Source of the DNA: Marthasterias glacialis
Lineage: Eukaryota; Echinodermata; Asteroidea; Forcipulatida; Asteriidae
Length of the DNA: 64,000 nucleotides
NCBI GenBank assembly: GCA_911728455.2
Contig: OU452221.1
Location: forward strand, 4,678,290-4,742,289
Direction of reading: 5' to 3'
The notes under the pieces are model-generated. The model saw nothing but the letters and a program-made list of their open reading frames with translations. It was not told the origin of the DNA and searched no databases. Positions 11,691 to 23,300 of this stretch are shown one piece after another (position 1 is the stretch's first letter; the number at the start of each line of letters is the position of its first letter). Position numbers and translations under genes: made by a program.

Positions 11691-12206
11691 AATTTGCCAA
11701 AGTGGAATAAACAGCCACTTAGTTGTCAAAATATTCACAAAATAATTGTTACTTTGATTAAGTCGGGTTCACTCCCTGTATGTGATCGTTGGATTATAGG
11801 TTTTTTCTGTTGGGGGGTGGAGTGGAAGTCTGACAATGCCAGCACTAAGTGCTGCTGCGTTTGCCTTGTCTGCATCTAGCTAGTGGCTTTAGCAGGGGTG
11901 TCTCAAACTCGTTCTCTCCCTCTTCCTTCTCAACGAGGACTGGTTAAACTTCCTCCGTTCTCCAAGGCCATCTTTGAATTAAAATTATCAATTAAAATTA
12001 AAATTAACAGCAACTTCAAAATTCAATAAACAGCGGTTTCAAACTTACAATTTTTTTAATGTGACAACATAACTTTCAAGTTGTGCTGGTTGGCTCATTG
12101 CTGCCTGCAAACATGCATACATGGCCAGTATGCCACGCCCAAGGCTAACTGAGACTTGCCCCAAGGAGTGTTTCCACTGAGCAATGGCTTTGACATTACA
12201 AACTAG

Positions 12207-12331
12207 GGCCGTGTCCGAATCAAGCGACTTCGGCTTCGGCTATGGCCGCTGGCTGAACTGACAACGTTGAAGAATAGAAATCCTCGGCGTTCCGGTTTAG
12301 CCACTGCCGAAGCCATTCATTCGGACACGAC
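12207..12331. mobile_element. Short MITE with GC-rich inverted ends
   Basis: About 24-bp arms: gtgtccgaat...cttcggc and gccgaagcc...attcggacac. 125 bp, non-coding. Confidence 0.75.
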
Positions 12332-12370
12332 GTAGTGTGTCAACTGGTGCACAAATTCACCACTGGATCA

Positions 12371-13019
12371 GGGGCCCAATTTCATAGAGCTGCTTTTAAA
12401 GCACAAAAAGTAGCTAAAAAGCACAAGAAAATTATGCTTTTTAAAGGGTCTGTACATGTATATGTTTGGTAATGACTCTGAAAATTTATGGCAATAAAAA
12501 CTTACTCTGTAAGAAGTACAGCAGCTTTGGATAGTATAATGCATTTAGAGAAACGTTTCACTTCGAAGCACTGCAGTTATGGAAAAATATATCACTTTTT
12601 ATCCCCCCAAAAATTGAATCTGAGAAGCGTTATGGCCTTAACGCTTCATAAAGAATGTGTATTCCAATGACGGATACTTCTTCTGCGTGAACGCAACCGC
12701 TCCAGATTTTTGGTGATATCTCAAAAACGCTGCCACCTTTTGAAATGAAATTTTCCCAGGTTAGTTTTATGGTATATATCTACAATTATATAGCATTAAG
12801 GCAAATGTATGGTTCCAAAAACCAAAGGTATACTTTGCCTTTGGGCACAAAAAGTAATTAAGCACAAGAAAGTTATGCTTACCCGAATAAGGTTACATTT
12901 GTACCAGTCAAACTACATTGTCACATGTGCAATTTGTGACTGGTATTCTGCTCATTTCTGCATAGCAGAACACTTGTAAGCAATATTTACTTCTTAAGCA
13001 GCTATATGAACTTGGGCCC
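12371..13019. mobile_element. Palindromic MITE-B copy interrupted by the 396-bp MITE
   Basis: Starts gggcccaatttcatagagct and ends with the inverted agctatatgaacttgggccc. Between about 12,440 and 12,842 sits a copy of the TTAA-ended 396-bp MITE (tttggtaatgactctgaaaa ... ccaaaggtatactttgcct). About 37 bp of MITE-B sequence (gcacaagaaaattatgctt region) occurs on both sides of the insert. Confidence 0.8.
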
Positions 13020-13020
13020 T

Positions 13021-13219
13021 GTGTCCAATTGCATAAAGCTGCTTTTAAAGCACAAAAAGTAGCAAGGCACAAGAAAATTATCCTTAACCAGAATAAGGTT
13101 ACCAGCCAGACTACATTGTCACATGTACAATTTGTGACTGGTATCCTGCTCATTTTTGTAGGCAGAAAATTGTTTAAGCAATAGTTACTGCTTAATAAGC
13201 AGCTGTATGAAATTGGGCC
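13021..13219. mobile_element. MITE-B, complete palindromic copy
   Basis: Starts at tgtccaattgcataaagctg and ends agctgtatgaaattgggccc, about 200 bp, directly after the previous copy. The family is also found at 48,977-49,180 and three times in tandem at 54,779-55,393. Confidence 0.8.
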
Positions 13220-13858
13220 CTGGTGGCCTGGCTAACAGTCCCTCACAACCTCTCGCTCCCAATTTGTAGCACACACTGAAATTCACATCTCCTTTGCCTC
13301 CACTCACTCTCTGTACCACTGAACCGTGCCCCCCTATTACATAACTCAACTAATTCTGCCACTGCATGTATGTTTTTCCTCCACCACTAGAGTATACTGA
13401 AAAATCAGGACGAATGCAAATTAAGTTGGGCAACCTGGGGTTGATTAGGCTAGTTGTACACACAATGTATTACAATTCTCTTGTTACTCTAGAAATTCTT
13501 CCTTAAACCTTATATAACCCCAGCTGAAAGATTTAAAAGAACTCTACAATATATCACCAAAGTACATGTAAGTGCATGTGTGTATGGGTGACATAAGACT
13601 GGGTTTCAACAAAAGGAATGAAAACTGCAGCTAGCACATTAAAAAATCCATTCCTGATTAACATATAATTGGAGTCAAAGTTCATAGTTCATCATGCAAA
13701 TTAGACTGCTCCATTAAGTTTAAAAGGTAAGTTGAACTAAGGGGCCGACTCATTTTGTACACAGGTAAAGAGGAGTCAAAGAAAGCTATGATGCTGTGAC
13801 AAATTAAGACAATTTCAATTGTCAAAACTGAAACCTGTTACTTTTGTTATTTTAACAG
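13220..13858 (+). other. Region upstream of MON2 exon 1
   Basis: No repeat was recognised here. The ttttaacag at 13850-13858 suggests this is intron rather than promoter. No TATA or other core promoter motif can be called with confidence. Confidence 0.4.
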
Positions 13859-13985
13859 CAGATCTAAAACAATGGCAGGCCGAGCGGGGGAGACTGTAGT
13901 GACCAAACGTCTTGTTGAGAACCTTCAAACAGATCTACGTGGTCTCTCCAATGAAAGCAAAAGGAAATTTCCACCTGTGAAGGAG
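13859..13985 (+). CDS. MON2: MON2 coding exon 1 (with short 5' UTR part)
   Basis: Coding from 13872 to 13985, residues 1-38, ends in phase 0 at donor GAG|gtaat. Contains the family's N-terminal helix, read as LQTDLRGLS followed by [11 protein letters not shown]-rich stretch ending in ttttaacag at 13858 looks like a splice acceptor, so the 13 nt before the ATG are probably the end of a 5' UTR exon whose upstream part I could not place. An ATTT microsatellite begins about 55 bp downstream of the donor. Confidence 0.93.
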
Positions 13986-14193
13986 GTAATGTGTGATTTG
14001 AAATATCATTAAGTGTGTAAACTCAACACCAAATTCAATTATTATTTATTTATTTATTTTGTTTTTTAAAATATTTATTTGTTTATTTTATTTATTTGTT
14101 TATTTGCTTATTTATTGATTTATTGATTTATTTATTGATTTATTTATTGACTTATTTATTGATTGATTTATTTATTGATTTATTTATTTATAT

Positions 14194-14240
<47 letters not shown>

Positions 14241-14280
14241 TTTTATTATTTTTTTTTTTACATTTATTTTTTTTTAACAT

Positions 14281-14311
<31 letters not shown>

Positions 14312-17300
14312 TTTTTTATTTTTTATTTTTTTATTTTTTTATTTTTTTGGGGGGTGGTTTTTTAAGGAAATAGCTAATAGTATACGTACTTAAGGAAAAT
14401 TACAGTTCAGAGAAGATTGGCTTAACAACACTTGACTCTGTGACATTCATATAGATTTTTGTGGCGTGTCGTGGCCGGGTGGTTAGTGCGTCGGACTCGG
14501 GCTCCAGTGGCTGAGTCGTCAGAGTGTGGGTTCGGGTCCCGGTCATGACGCTTGTGTCCTTGAGCAAGGCACTTAACCATAATTGCTCCGTAAAAGATGG
14601 GGATGTAGAGCCTTCTGCTCTACCAGCCAGGCTTCTGATAGATGATACCCAAGCCTACATCCTTATAGACTGTAAAGGGGTTTACCCTGTTTCAGCCCCA
14701 GGAGTAGGTGGCAACGGCCCCTGGATAAAACAATTGATTTGTAGCCCACACCTCGAGTGGCTTACTGGCCTTGTGTGTCTGGCGAATTCCATAAAAAAAA
14801 ATTTAAAATAAAAAAAAAATAAAAAAAAGAAAATCACTGAGAATTTATTATTTGTTTGTAGATATGGAAAACTGTGCTTTTATTAGGCAAGTTGACGACA
14901 GTTGGGAACAAGTTCAGAGAAAAAATTATGGGTATGGGTCACAAATGATGCCAATTACCCCTGCATCGTGTACATTGTTAACGTGATGACATGATATTCA
15001 AGAAGTATCATCAATGCTGTTAGATCCACATTATGAAAAATATTCCAAGCTAGACCAAGTGTAATAGACATGTATTTTATCAATCTATTTGTGTTTATTA
15101 TATTTAGGGTTTTGTTTTCTTTATAAGATAAGATGTGAATTTTTGTTTTTGAAAACGATAACTATTGGACTAAGTCAGAACCGAAAATAAAATGCATGAT
15201 AGATGATCGACATATTATGCAGTTGCAGGTAATTGACCAGTCCATCAAGCCCCGCCCACCACAGCAACTGTATATCAACGACACCCTTCATGCATTGACC
15301 AATCACAATCACGAATGAATCGCAGAACAATGCGCGTGGCACACATGCATGTTTCCATTGTTTGACCTCAGTGATGACGGTCTATGCATTAGTATGCAAT
15401 AGGCCTAGGTGTATTATCACGAAAGGGGCTCCATAGAAAAAAAATGTTGTTTCTCTTTGTGAATCCAACAGGCGGCAGAGGCAGGTATTCTCAAGATACG
15501 AACCATCGCTGCACGTAATAAAAACATATTGCCTGGTAAGTGATTTGTAAATCAGGTTGGGTATTAAAGTTCACACAGTTCTTCGTTCGTGTTGCATTTT
15601 CTTTCGTTTTTCTTTTTATGACCTGGATTTTTCTTTATTTGTACATCAATGATAAATAAGCTTTGTAGCGGCCCGATGTAGGCAGTAAGGGAATTGGACC
15701 ACCACTCCCTAGAAAAGATTAATTTCACACAGTTGTCAACCACAAAGTAATTATTTCTTACATGAATGATATTTGTATGCGTAACATGGTTTCTTTGAAC
15801 ACACCATTGTGTAAAATCGGAATACCGCAACAAAGGTCATTCTGTTTCGGAGCGTGCACAGAGTATGCACTTACCGCGCAATGCTTCGGTTCACCCACAC
15901 AAAGAGGACAGATGGTGTTGAGTATTTTGCCTATTCGCTGGGGTTTATTGTGTAATCCTCTATTCCAGACCTTTGTCATTTTGTTCCAAGAAGTGAAATA
16001 CGACCATTGGCTTCCACCATTGTTTATTTATCGTAATTACACAAATCCATCTCGGCTCAATGCGCATGTATGCTCAGGGGCCCATATCTTTACAAGCTTT
16101 GCTTCTTTATGGGTCCCTCCGCAGTGTCATCAATTGTCTATACCTATTCTCTACTTCTGTTTTATCATTATGTATCCAACTTTTAATATTCATTATGTTT
16201 GTCATTGATATAATTGTACCTGTGGAAATAAACTGAAACTGAAACTGCGCTGTATTTCAGCTCAATTGAGGTAAGTCAGAATGAACCGGGGCTCCAGCCT
16301 TGGTTCCGGATTTAGTACCAACCTCAGCCATAGCTCATGGCCAAGGTTTTGCAGTTCACAGTGCCTGAATTTGACATTTTTGCCAAAAGAGCAAACAAAA
16401 AACCTGGTGCTTCGAAGAGAATCTTTGTTCTCTTGGCTTTTTCGAGTCAAGGTTTCTTTGTACTCTCAAAGAAAAAATGATTCCGGCAATTCCGAGACAA
16501 TAATCCCTTCAGGGAGGCTTGAGGGGACAAAATGGAAGATTCCGGGCGGGAACTCGTTAATGTCGGCAGTGGAGTGGGAGGGGTGTTCCAGTGATTCCTG
16601 CATGTTGGTTTGTCCATAGTTTCAATTGAATGTGGGTATGTACACCTGTACATGTGAACGAGGAAGACTAGAGCAGGCTAGTGGAAACGTGGAGACCAAT
16701 ATATTCTCTCTCTGCAGCAGGGAAGATAATTTGAGAAGTAAAATTGATCCACTCAGTGAAATTTTTTAGTTCCCTCCGTTTTGTTCTATCTACTCCCAGG
16801 TAGTAGACATCAAGTTCTTAATCACAATTAAGTAGTCTCCCTTTTTTTTCAAATACACTCCGCGGTGAAAGAAAAAACAGTAGGGCAAGTTCTTATTTGA
16901 ATGCAGAATTCTCCCAAGTTTTCCGAATCTACTCAGAAAAAAGAAGAAAAAAGAAGCTGTACAAGCTCTTGACCTCAGTGAACCTCATGAACTCAGTTGA
17001 CTACTGATTCCTAATCTACTCCAAGGCAGTAGATAAATAGCCGGATAGCTCTAATACAAACAATCTACACAGCAAAGTAGATATCACCATATGGTGTTAC
17101 CGCAAACCAAACATACATTTATACCTCACCATGCAATGCCTCATACACATTGGTATGTACTTAGGTCTGTTTGTTTAGCTAGCAGAAGAAACATCTAACG
17201 GACACAGTTTAGTATTAAATCCATTTGCTAAGTAACCTGAGAAGCAAGGCTTTTTCTTTGCCGAGGCAATTTATTTTTAAAATGAAGACCTCAACAGTCC

Positions 17301-20300
17301 CGATTACTTCTGTATCCAATTGCCAAAGAGAAGGATTCAGAAAGACTGGGGCCGGTAGGCCCAAATAACAATTGCTTATCAGTGGGTCAGGCATTCCAAT
17401 CTTACCTAAAAGTCCAAACAATCTGGTGTGAAGTGACATTGGAGAGGAGGATATAGGAGGATTGAGGCCACACGCTATAGCCAAACTGCCCAGTCTGTAT
17501 GGGGTTTAGTTTTTTGGTTCAACTACGTGGTGAAAGACCATTTTCATTAATTGGTTTTCAGCACTTGTAGCGTGCAGCGGTGAGATCCTCCAACCGTTTC
17601 TACTAGGATGTGACACCAAGAACCTCAAGATAGTCCAGCTATGTCTCGGCTCAGTTCAAAGGCTTATCACTCATGAAGCATTATCTGTGGTAAGTACACC
17701 CATCCGGCTGTCAATTCCAGAGTATTTCAATTGAATTACACTGTAGTGCTAATTTTACAAACCGTTTACTACATGGTGTACATTCAAACTGACAGGTAAA
17801 CCAGGGCGCTCAAATTAAAACGTGCACTAACCAGTTGGTGCGGGATGTTCTGATTACACGCAAATGTTTCCCCTGCCTGGAAACAGAAGCCTTGTACAGA
17901 TGCCATTGTGTAAAATCGGAATATCGGAGCAAAGGTCGCCCGGACATTCCACTGCTGAGCGCACACAGACCACACACACACCGTCCAATGCTTCATTTCA
18001 CCCACACAGAGACAAAACATGGTCTTGAATATTTTGCCATTTTCTGGCCATTGGGATGTGGTTTCTGTGTAATTCCCGATTCCAGACCTTTGTCCTTTTG
18101 TTCCAAGAAGAGGATTGCGAGACAGCTAGAGGCTTCCACCTTTGTTTATTCATTGTATTTTGGCTCAATGGAGGTAAGTCAGAGTGAGCCGGGAATCAAG
18201 CCGTGGTTCCGGGTGTAGCACCAGTCCTATGCTGCAGGTAACGAAAAAAAGGGAAGATTCACGGCGGCATCTGGTTAAAATAAACAAAAAAAAACGCCCT
18301 GGGGTTGGGTCTTAAGACAGGTTGCTGGGAATAATGTAATGACATTAACTCTTTCACTACGGCGCATCGCTTACAGCAGCTCAGTGAATTACTTACTTTA
18401 TACGCCGGAGAGCTGCTGGCAGCGTTTCGAAATTAACAAAATATTAAACAATTCTGTCACAGCTGTAGATTATATTCCGTAGTGAAAGAGTTAACTCTTT
18501 TCATTCATAAAACCTGCCACACTATAATTATGTTATAACAATAATAATTATTGTAATATATATAGCGCTTTTTCACGACTGACGTGCGTCTCAAAACACT
18601 CATTATTTTTACAACAGTGCTAAGTTTGAAAGGGACCAATTTATATAGCACCTTCTGAAGAATTTACAACGTGATGTGGCGCAATCTGCAGCCAACCATG
18701 CCAAAAATACCGCGGTAAACCCCTTCTCTAGTCTTGACGACAAGTGTACTGGGTTCTTTTACGTACATGTACATTAAACAACACACGGCACCCATGGCTT
18801 AACACGTTGACTGCCACGCATAATTTCACATGGAGTTCCCATTTGCCTAGCCTTATGCGCATGCGTGCATATTTAATAGGTACTTACTTAAATAATTTGA
18901 ACACAAACCTTTTATGGCAGTGGTGATGAGGATGTCCTCACCACTGCCAGCAGCGTATTTGTGGCGCCCTCAGTGACGCCAGTGTATTTTATTTACAATG
19001 CAAAGACCTTTCATTTTCTACGAGGATATTCGCAGTGGCAGAATCCGGTGCACCTGTTAGTACGAGTATACTCGTAGTCGGCAGTCAAAGTGTTAACGTC
19101 CCATCTGATTTTGAAATGTGTGCAATTTTTATGAATCTGACCCATCAGGGAGCTGCCAGCAATGTGATTAACATGCTGTGGAATCTCATGGAGGGAGGCA
19201 TCGAGGACCTGAAAGTCCTCCAGACAGCTGTGGTCATTCTCACTTCCAACACCATCGTCAGGGGACCAGCACTCGCTAGGGTGAGTTTTGTAATTTTACG
19301 TCGCACTGTTGTAGTTTTCATCATGCCATTACTTACTTAGCAGCATTCTCCCTTGACCCTATTACTATCAGTATACTCTCCTGCCCAAATGGTCCATGCC
19401 ACACAATAGACCTTTCCCATGAAATATGTAAATTGGACATCGCGCGTGCGCACTTAAATTTTGGTTGGCAACATTTTGGGAACAGTGCGCCCTTTAACAT
19501 GGGACTGATGGGCGCGTGACGCGTACGCGCTTTGTGCGTCTGCTTTGTGCACATTTCAATGGCGTTTGCCAACCAACAGGGTCTGTACGCATGCGTGAAT
19601 TTAATTAGCATATTTCATGGGAAAGGTCCATAGTAATAATACGCAGTTTTTATATAGCGCTCAGTATTTTTTTCCCTGCAAGGTACGCGAAGTAATGTTT
19701 TTGAAGTATGAGACCTGTTCCTTTACGGAGCACCATGTAACGGTTTACAAGGTGCTGTGGTGCAATCTGCAGCCGATCAAACCAGGAACATAAGTGCACT
19801 GGGTTCTTTTACGTGCATTACACAACACACGGGACCTATGGCTTTACGTCCCATCCGAAGGGCGCGGCAATAATGGTTAAACGTCTTGCTTAAGGACACA
19901 AGTGTCACGACCGGGACTCGAACCCACACTCTGCTGATCAGAAACACCAGAGCTTAAGTCCAGTGTTCTTATCCGCTCAGCCACGCCACGCCACAAGAGA
20001 CTGTGGAGACCAAGTCCACAGTACACAAGCCATTGGATTTCCCGATAATACCAGCTGCACAAACAGAAGAAACCATGCACCCAATGCGAGCCTGGACGGT
20101 GTATAGGATTGTATACGAGGGTTAACCAGTCGACGCCTGCAATTTCCCAATTTTTACTGTACCACCTGAGGTATTATTTTTGGAAATCAATCTAAAAAGT
20201 ATTTTTTTGTGGAACGTTAATATTGTCGAAAGGAAACCCTGACTATCCTGTTGGTATGTGATGATGTTTTGGAGCCGGAAGTGCAATGTAACGAATGTTC

Positions 20301-23300
20301 ATGGACATGTATGTATACCATTCATACTTCCAGCTCTTTAACGTCATCACTTACCAACGGGATACAAAGTAAAGACACCAAACTTACTGGTTGTTACGTG
20401 TCTCTCGATTTTTATCAAGTGTGGATGTTTCACGATGCTTTTACCAGATTCTGTACTTCCCTAACATTCTCCTCATGGCCCATAAGAGAGATTAACCTTC
20501 AAAATCTTTTTTTCTAAGCTATACTTGTTGAGGGCTCACTTCAATAGGTCTTATTTTTTACTGCAAGAGGGCGCCCTTTGGGTGTAGATTGGAGGTCAAA
20601 CCATAAAAATAGAGTGGTAAACCAGATGCAATTAGACTTAAAGCAGTTAATATACAACTTTTGAGGGGGTTTTTTTTGTTGACAATTTTACAATGCAATC
20701 AGTGTAAGATATTTGCTTGAAAAGTTTGTATTTTTTAATGTTTTTAAATATTTTTGTACTTTCAAAATGAAATTAGTATTGCGCCCTCTTGCTGTCAAAA
20801 ATAAGGCCTATTAAAATGACTCGTTATTTTGCAGGCTATCGTGGTGTGTTTCCGACTACACTTTTCGAAAGACAACACGACGAGTAACACAGCATCAGCC
20901 ATCGTGCAGCAAGTTATCTCAATAGTCATGGAGAGGGTACTGGCCGAGGATGATGCAAACGCAGGTAATGACGTCTGATTTTGAATGTGTCAGGCATTCC
21001 TCAGCTGATTTCCTCTTTATTTGTTCTTCTTTCTTATTAGCGATGTAGAACACACTACAAAGTTTTACGTGCTTGGTGGTTACACACCCATGTTCAGACA
21101 CCCCTATGTTCAGACACCCCTATGTTCCAACACCCCTATGTTCCGACACCCCTATGTTCCTACACCCCTATGCTCCGACACACCTATGCTCCGTCACCCC
21201 TATGTTCCCACACCCCTATGTTAAGACACACCTATGTTCCGACACCCCTATGTTCAGACACCCCTATGTTCAGACACCCCTATGTTCAGACACCCCTATG
21301 TTCAGACACCCCTATGTTCAGACACCCCTATGTTCCGACACCCCTATGTTCCCACACCCCTATCTTCCGACACCCCTATGTTCCGACATTCCTAATGTAT
21401 TTCCCTAATCCTAATCCTAACCCTAGCGTGTATATCACGAGGGGCTATATGAACATAGGGTTGTTGGAACATAGAGCAGTGACCGTGCCGGACAGTTATC
21501 TCTATTTTGTTATTACAATAAAACAAACCACTCTGTCTGATGTGTATTTGGAAGAAATTGGGGTTGGGTTGTTAGCTCAGACCAAGCTTTGACCTCGGAG
21601 ACTGGTGTACAGAGAGGAAGATGAACATCCACTTGAGTGATGTTGCTTAGTGGACAAGCTTTAACCCTCCTACTGTCCGACCATTCAATATCACCCCCTG
21701 TGGTTTAGAATGATAGATAAAACTATTCCAGCCTACAATATGATATCATGTGATGAGTGCATCTACACAGTACACAGTCAACCCTCCTACTGTCTGACCA
21801 TTCAATATCACCCCTGTAGTTTTAAATGATATATATATATATATATATATATGCCAGCCTGCAGTATGATGTAATTTAGTGGATGCAATTACACAATAGA
21901 CACAAAGTACACAGTTAGTTCTGTGCACAGTTGGACTCCGAACACAACCCGTTGCAGTTGAATGGTTACAAAAAGTTGGTCAACTCGCTGGAATTTTTTT
22001 TACCCACGACGAGGAGTGTTTATATTTACCTTTTCTCATCTCAGATGGAGCCGAGTCTGACGTTGATTTAGAGAAGTTGAAAACCAGCACTACAAGCAGT
22101 AAGGCAGCGCCGAAGTCACTCCGGCCTTGTGCAACGGATGCTTACTTACTCTTTCAGGTATGGGAGGAAAACAAACCATTCCTGTAAAATTTATTCCTTA
22201 ATCCGTTGATTTCATGCTGCAGGGTTTGACATCCGTTTCATGTGAAGATTAGTGTCCCTTAAAGGCATTGCATACGTTTGGTAATGACTCTGAAAATTTT
22301 TGGCAATAAAAACTTACTTGGTAAGAAGTACAGCAGCTTTGGATAGTATAATGCATTTTGAGAAACGTTTCACTTCGAAGTACTGCAGTTATGGAGAAAT
22401 ATATCACTTTTTATCACCCAAAAATTTGAATCTGAGAAGCGTTATGGCCGTAACGCTTCTCAGAATGTGTATTCCAATGACGGATACTTCTTCTGCGTGA
22501 ACACAACCGCTCCAGATTTTTGGTGATATCTCAAAAACGCTGCCACCTTTTGAAATGAAATTTACACAGGTTAGTTTTATGGTATATATCTACAATTATA
22601 TAGCATTAAGGCAAACGTACGGTTCAAAAAACCAAAGGTATACTTTGCCTTTAAATTAAACGAGACAATCTTTAAATCTGGGCTTAAAACATGTTTACGT
22701 AAGACTTACTGCATTTAGGTTTTATCAATATGTTTTTGTCTGCATCTGTATTGCCACTATGCTTTAATTGTCTTTACTTCAACTGCCTGTCTTTGGTTGG
22801 TTTTGGTTTTTTTTGTCTTCAGATTTTTTTTATTTTTTTTTTATTTTTAGTATTTAAGGTTTTTTTTGTATTGTGACTTTTATAATTTTTGTATTTGAGT
22901 ACTAACTTTTTTATTACATTTTCCTTTTTTGCCGTTAAGCGCCTTATTCATTGTGATTTATACAGTTACACAAATTTGACCCCAGCTATTTTCTTTGATG
23001 GGCATGTTACTCCCAAATAATCTCCTATGCAATCAATACCCCTGGGAAGGCTTATTGTATGTCACGCTGACATTCACAAAGCTGTCTGAAAATGCCTAAT
23101 CCAAAGAGAAAGCTTGATGGAGAGTGTGCCCCAGTGCTGCCACAATATCGGAGCACGGTTATCTTTTTGGATCACACCATCTTGTGAGATGAGAAGAAGC
23201 TGCAAGCCTTTGAGATGCGTTGTTCTAGGAGGATCCTGAACATCTCTTGGAAGGACAAAATCCGAAATGAAGACGTCCTGACAAGAATTTCACCGTGTGT

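Noticed and set aside
14096..14393. Long hydrophobic open frames that look like membrane proteins
   Set aside because: They are translations of the ATTT microsatellite.
15762..16208. 148-codon frame as a new gene
   Set aside because: It lies on a dispersed repeat with a second non-coding copy at 17,860-18,215 and crosses a LINE-tail insertion.
21021..21592. Three overlapping repeat-protein open frames
   Set aside because: They come from the 16-bp minisatellite, which reads through all three frames; no splice or start support.
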